DNA of 7,981 nt from an uncultured Treponema sp. (GTDB taxonomy: Bacteria > Spirochaetota > Spirochaetia > Treponematales > Treponemataceae), in contig CALELJ010000144.1 of NCBI GenBank assembly GCA_937902445.1, positions 1 to 7,981 on the forward strand, given 5' to 3'. The notes beneath the pieces were generated by a model, which made no database searches, was not told the DNA's origin, and was given only the letters and a program-made list of their open reading frames with translations. The position numbers and the translations under genes were made by a program. Below, piece by piece: positions 7,372 through 7,981 of the stretch. Numbering within the stretch: position 1 is the stretch's first letter; each line of letters starts with the position of its first letter.

Positions 7372-7981
7372 TGCTGTCCTGGAAACAATGTTTCCCCAAA
7401 GCCGGAACAATACTCCGGCTTTTTTATTTTGTCTGTCGGCTACAAGTGGGATTTTTCTGAGATTTTTTCCGTCTAAGGAATAATTGAGATAGCCGAGTTC
7501 CTGTCCGCACTGAACTTCACCATTGACGTATGGTGGAATGTTTACTGTCACTTCAATCATTGAAGCGGCATCTTCAGGCGTTGTACCTGTAATGAATGGT
7601 ACGGAAAATTTTTCATCCATTGCAGATATAAGCTTTATGCTCTTCCATTCAGTTCCGGAACATCCGATCGTGTAAGTTCTTTCCTTTCCATTGCCTTTGT
7701 AGGGAGCGAATTTTGAGAATGCAAATTCCATCAATGTTGTTCCGTCCTGGATTCTGAATTTGTTTCCCTGAACGCTGCCTCTTCCAGGTCCTTTCATCGT
7801 GATGGAAATGAATCTTCTTCCGTTTCGTTCTGAAGTAAGTGCGATGTTGTATCCGCTTTCATAGATGAAACCTGTCTTAAGACCATCGCAACCATCCAGA
7901 AGTCCAAGAAGCTTGTTTGTGTTGTACTGAATCACGGCCTGGCTGTCACCCTGGTTTTTCTGTTCCTTCGGCAGATTTTTT
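7360..7981 (-). CDS. D-alanyl-D-alanine carboxypeptidase (S11, PBP5/DacA-DacF type), 5' part cut by the window
   Basis: The reading frame is open from the right edge to a TAG at 7362-7360, giving 206 residues. The GTG at 7935 is an internal valine codon and not the start, because the frame continues upstream with KNLPKEQ. The visible part begins just before the third active-site motif, KTG (residues 35-37 of this fragment, in DGLKTGF), and continues with ESGYNIALTS and RRFISITMKG as in PBP5-type enzymes. A PBP5_C beta domain follows (about 80-170), then an amphipathic C-terminal helix (GVLFRLWGNIV) that in this family anchors the enzyme to the outer face of the cytoplasmic membrane. The SxxK serine and SxN motif lie beyond the window. 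The enzyme removes the terminal D-Ala from pentapeptides and so limits cross-linking by PBPs such as the one in this window. Its last 12 bases overlap the end of the convergent propeller gene. Confidence 0.9.
   Translation of the reverse strand, partial: KNLPKEQKNQGDSQAVIQYNTNKLLGLLDGCDGLKTGFIYESGYNIALTSERNGRRFISITMKGPGRGSVQGNKFRIQDGTTLMEFAFSKFAPYKGNGKERTYTIGCSGTEWKSIKLISAMDEKFSVPFITGTTPEDAASMIEVTVNIPPYVNGEVQCGQELGYLNYSLDGKNLRKIPLVADRQNKKAGVLFRLWGNIVSRTASLF
7398..7427 (+). terminator. Rho-independent terminator of the M23-propeller operon, inside the opposing carboxypeptidase gene
   Basis: AAAGCCGGA (7398-7406) pairs perfectly with TCCGGCTTT (7414-7422) around a 7-base loop. The T run continues to 7425, followed by ATTTTG. 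It begins 27 bases after the stop of the propeller gene. On the minus strand the hairpin is followed by GGGG and not by a T run, so it should stop only rightward transcription. The same bases encode the C-terminal tail of the convergent carboxypeptidase. Confidence 0.85.

Noticed and set aside
7360..7935. Complete 191-residue protein starting at the GTG at 7935
   Set aside because: The frame stays open to the right edge with sequence fitting the carboxypeptidase, so the GTG is an internal valine codon.
1..7981. Defence island, phage, CRISPR array or insertion sequence
   Set aside because: No transposase, integrase, direct-repeat array or toxin-antitoxin pair is visible; the window is filled by envelope genes.

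Overview
The window is an envelope-biogenesis locus, coding almost end to end. It most resembles a spirochaete, probably a Treponema of the gut or rumen type. This is an inference from moderate base composition and from gene content: a spirochaete-style cluster of signal peptidase, PASTA-tailed penicillin-binding protein and a Maf/DUF115 protein, next to a LysM-M23 hydrolase with a long basic N-terminus. No rRNA or other marker is present to settle the species.

Layout. A leftward operon occupies positions 3818 to 1: type I signal peptidase (lepB), a class B penicillin-binding protein with a C-terminal PASTA domain (ftsI-like), and a Maf/DUF115 (MptE-like) protein that runs off the left edge. 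The three genes overlap by 4 and 20 bases, so they are probably co-transcribed and translationally coupled. The Maf gene seems to start at a TTG inside the end of the PBP gene. A 97-base divergent intergenic region (3819-3915) holds back-to-back candidate promoters, a perfect TGACCT-N7-AGGTCA dyad and a mirrored CTGTCGAT motif just before each start codon. Rightward from 3916 lie a membrane-anchored LysM-LysM-M23 endopeptidase with an intact zinc site and, 30 bases on, a 740-residue exported protein with a beta-propeller-like N-terminal part and a NodB-fold C-terminal domain that has lost almost all catalytic residues. This gene ends at 7371 and overlaps by 12 bases the convergent 3' end of a D-alanyl-D-alanine carboxypeptidase gene (leftward, entering from the right edge). 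The intrinsic terminator of the rightward operon lies inside that carboxypeptidase's coding sequence.

How they fit together. The PBP cross-links peptidoglycan, the carboxypeptidase trims pentapeptides and the M23 enzyme cuts cross-links or binds the wall. The signal peptidase processes exported proteins, which could include the propeller/NodB protein. The Maf protein is likely a flagellin or other surface sugar transferase. The odd items are the apparently dead NodB domain, the terminator inside an opposing gene and the symmetric divergent control region. I saw no mobile element, CRISPR array, tRNA or rRNA, and no gene-free stretch longer than 97 bases.
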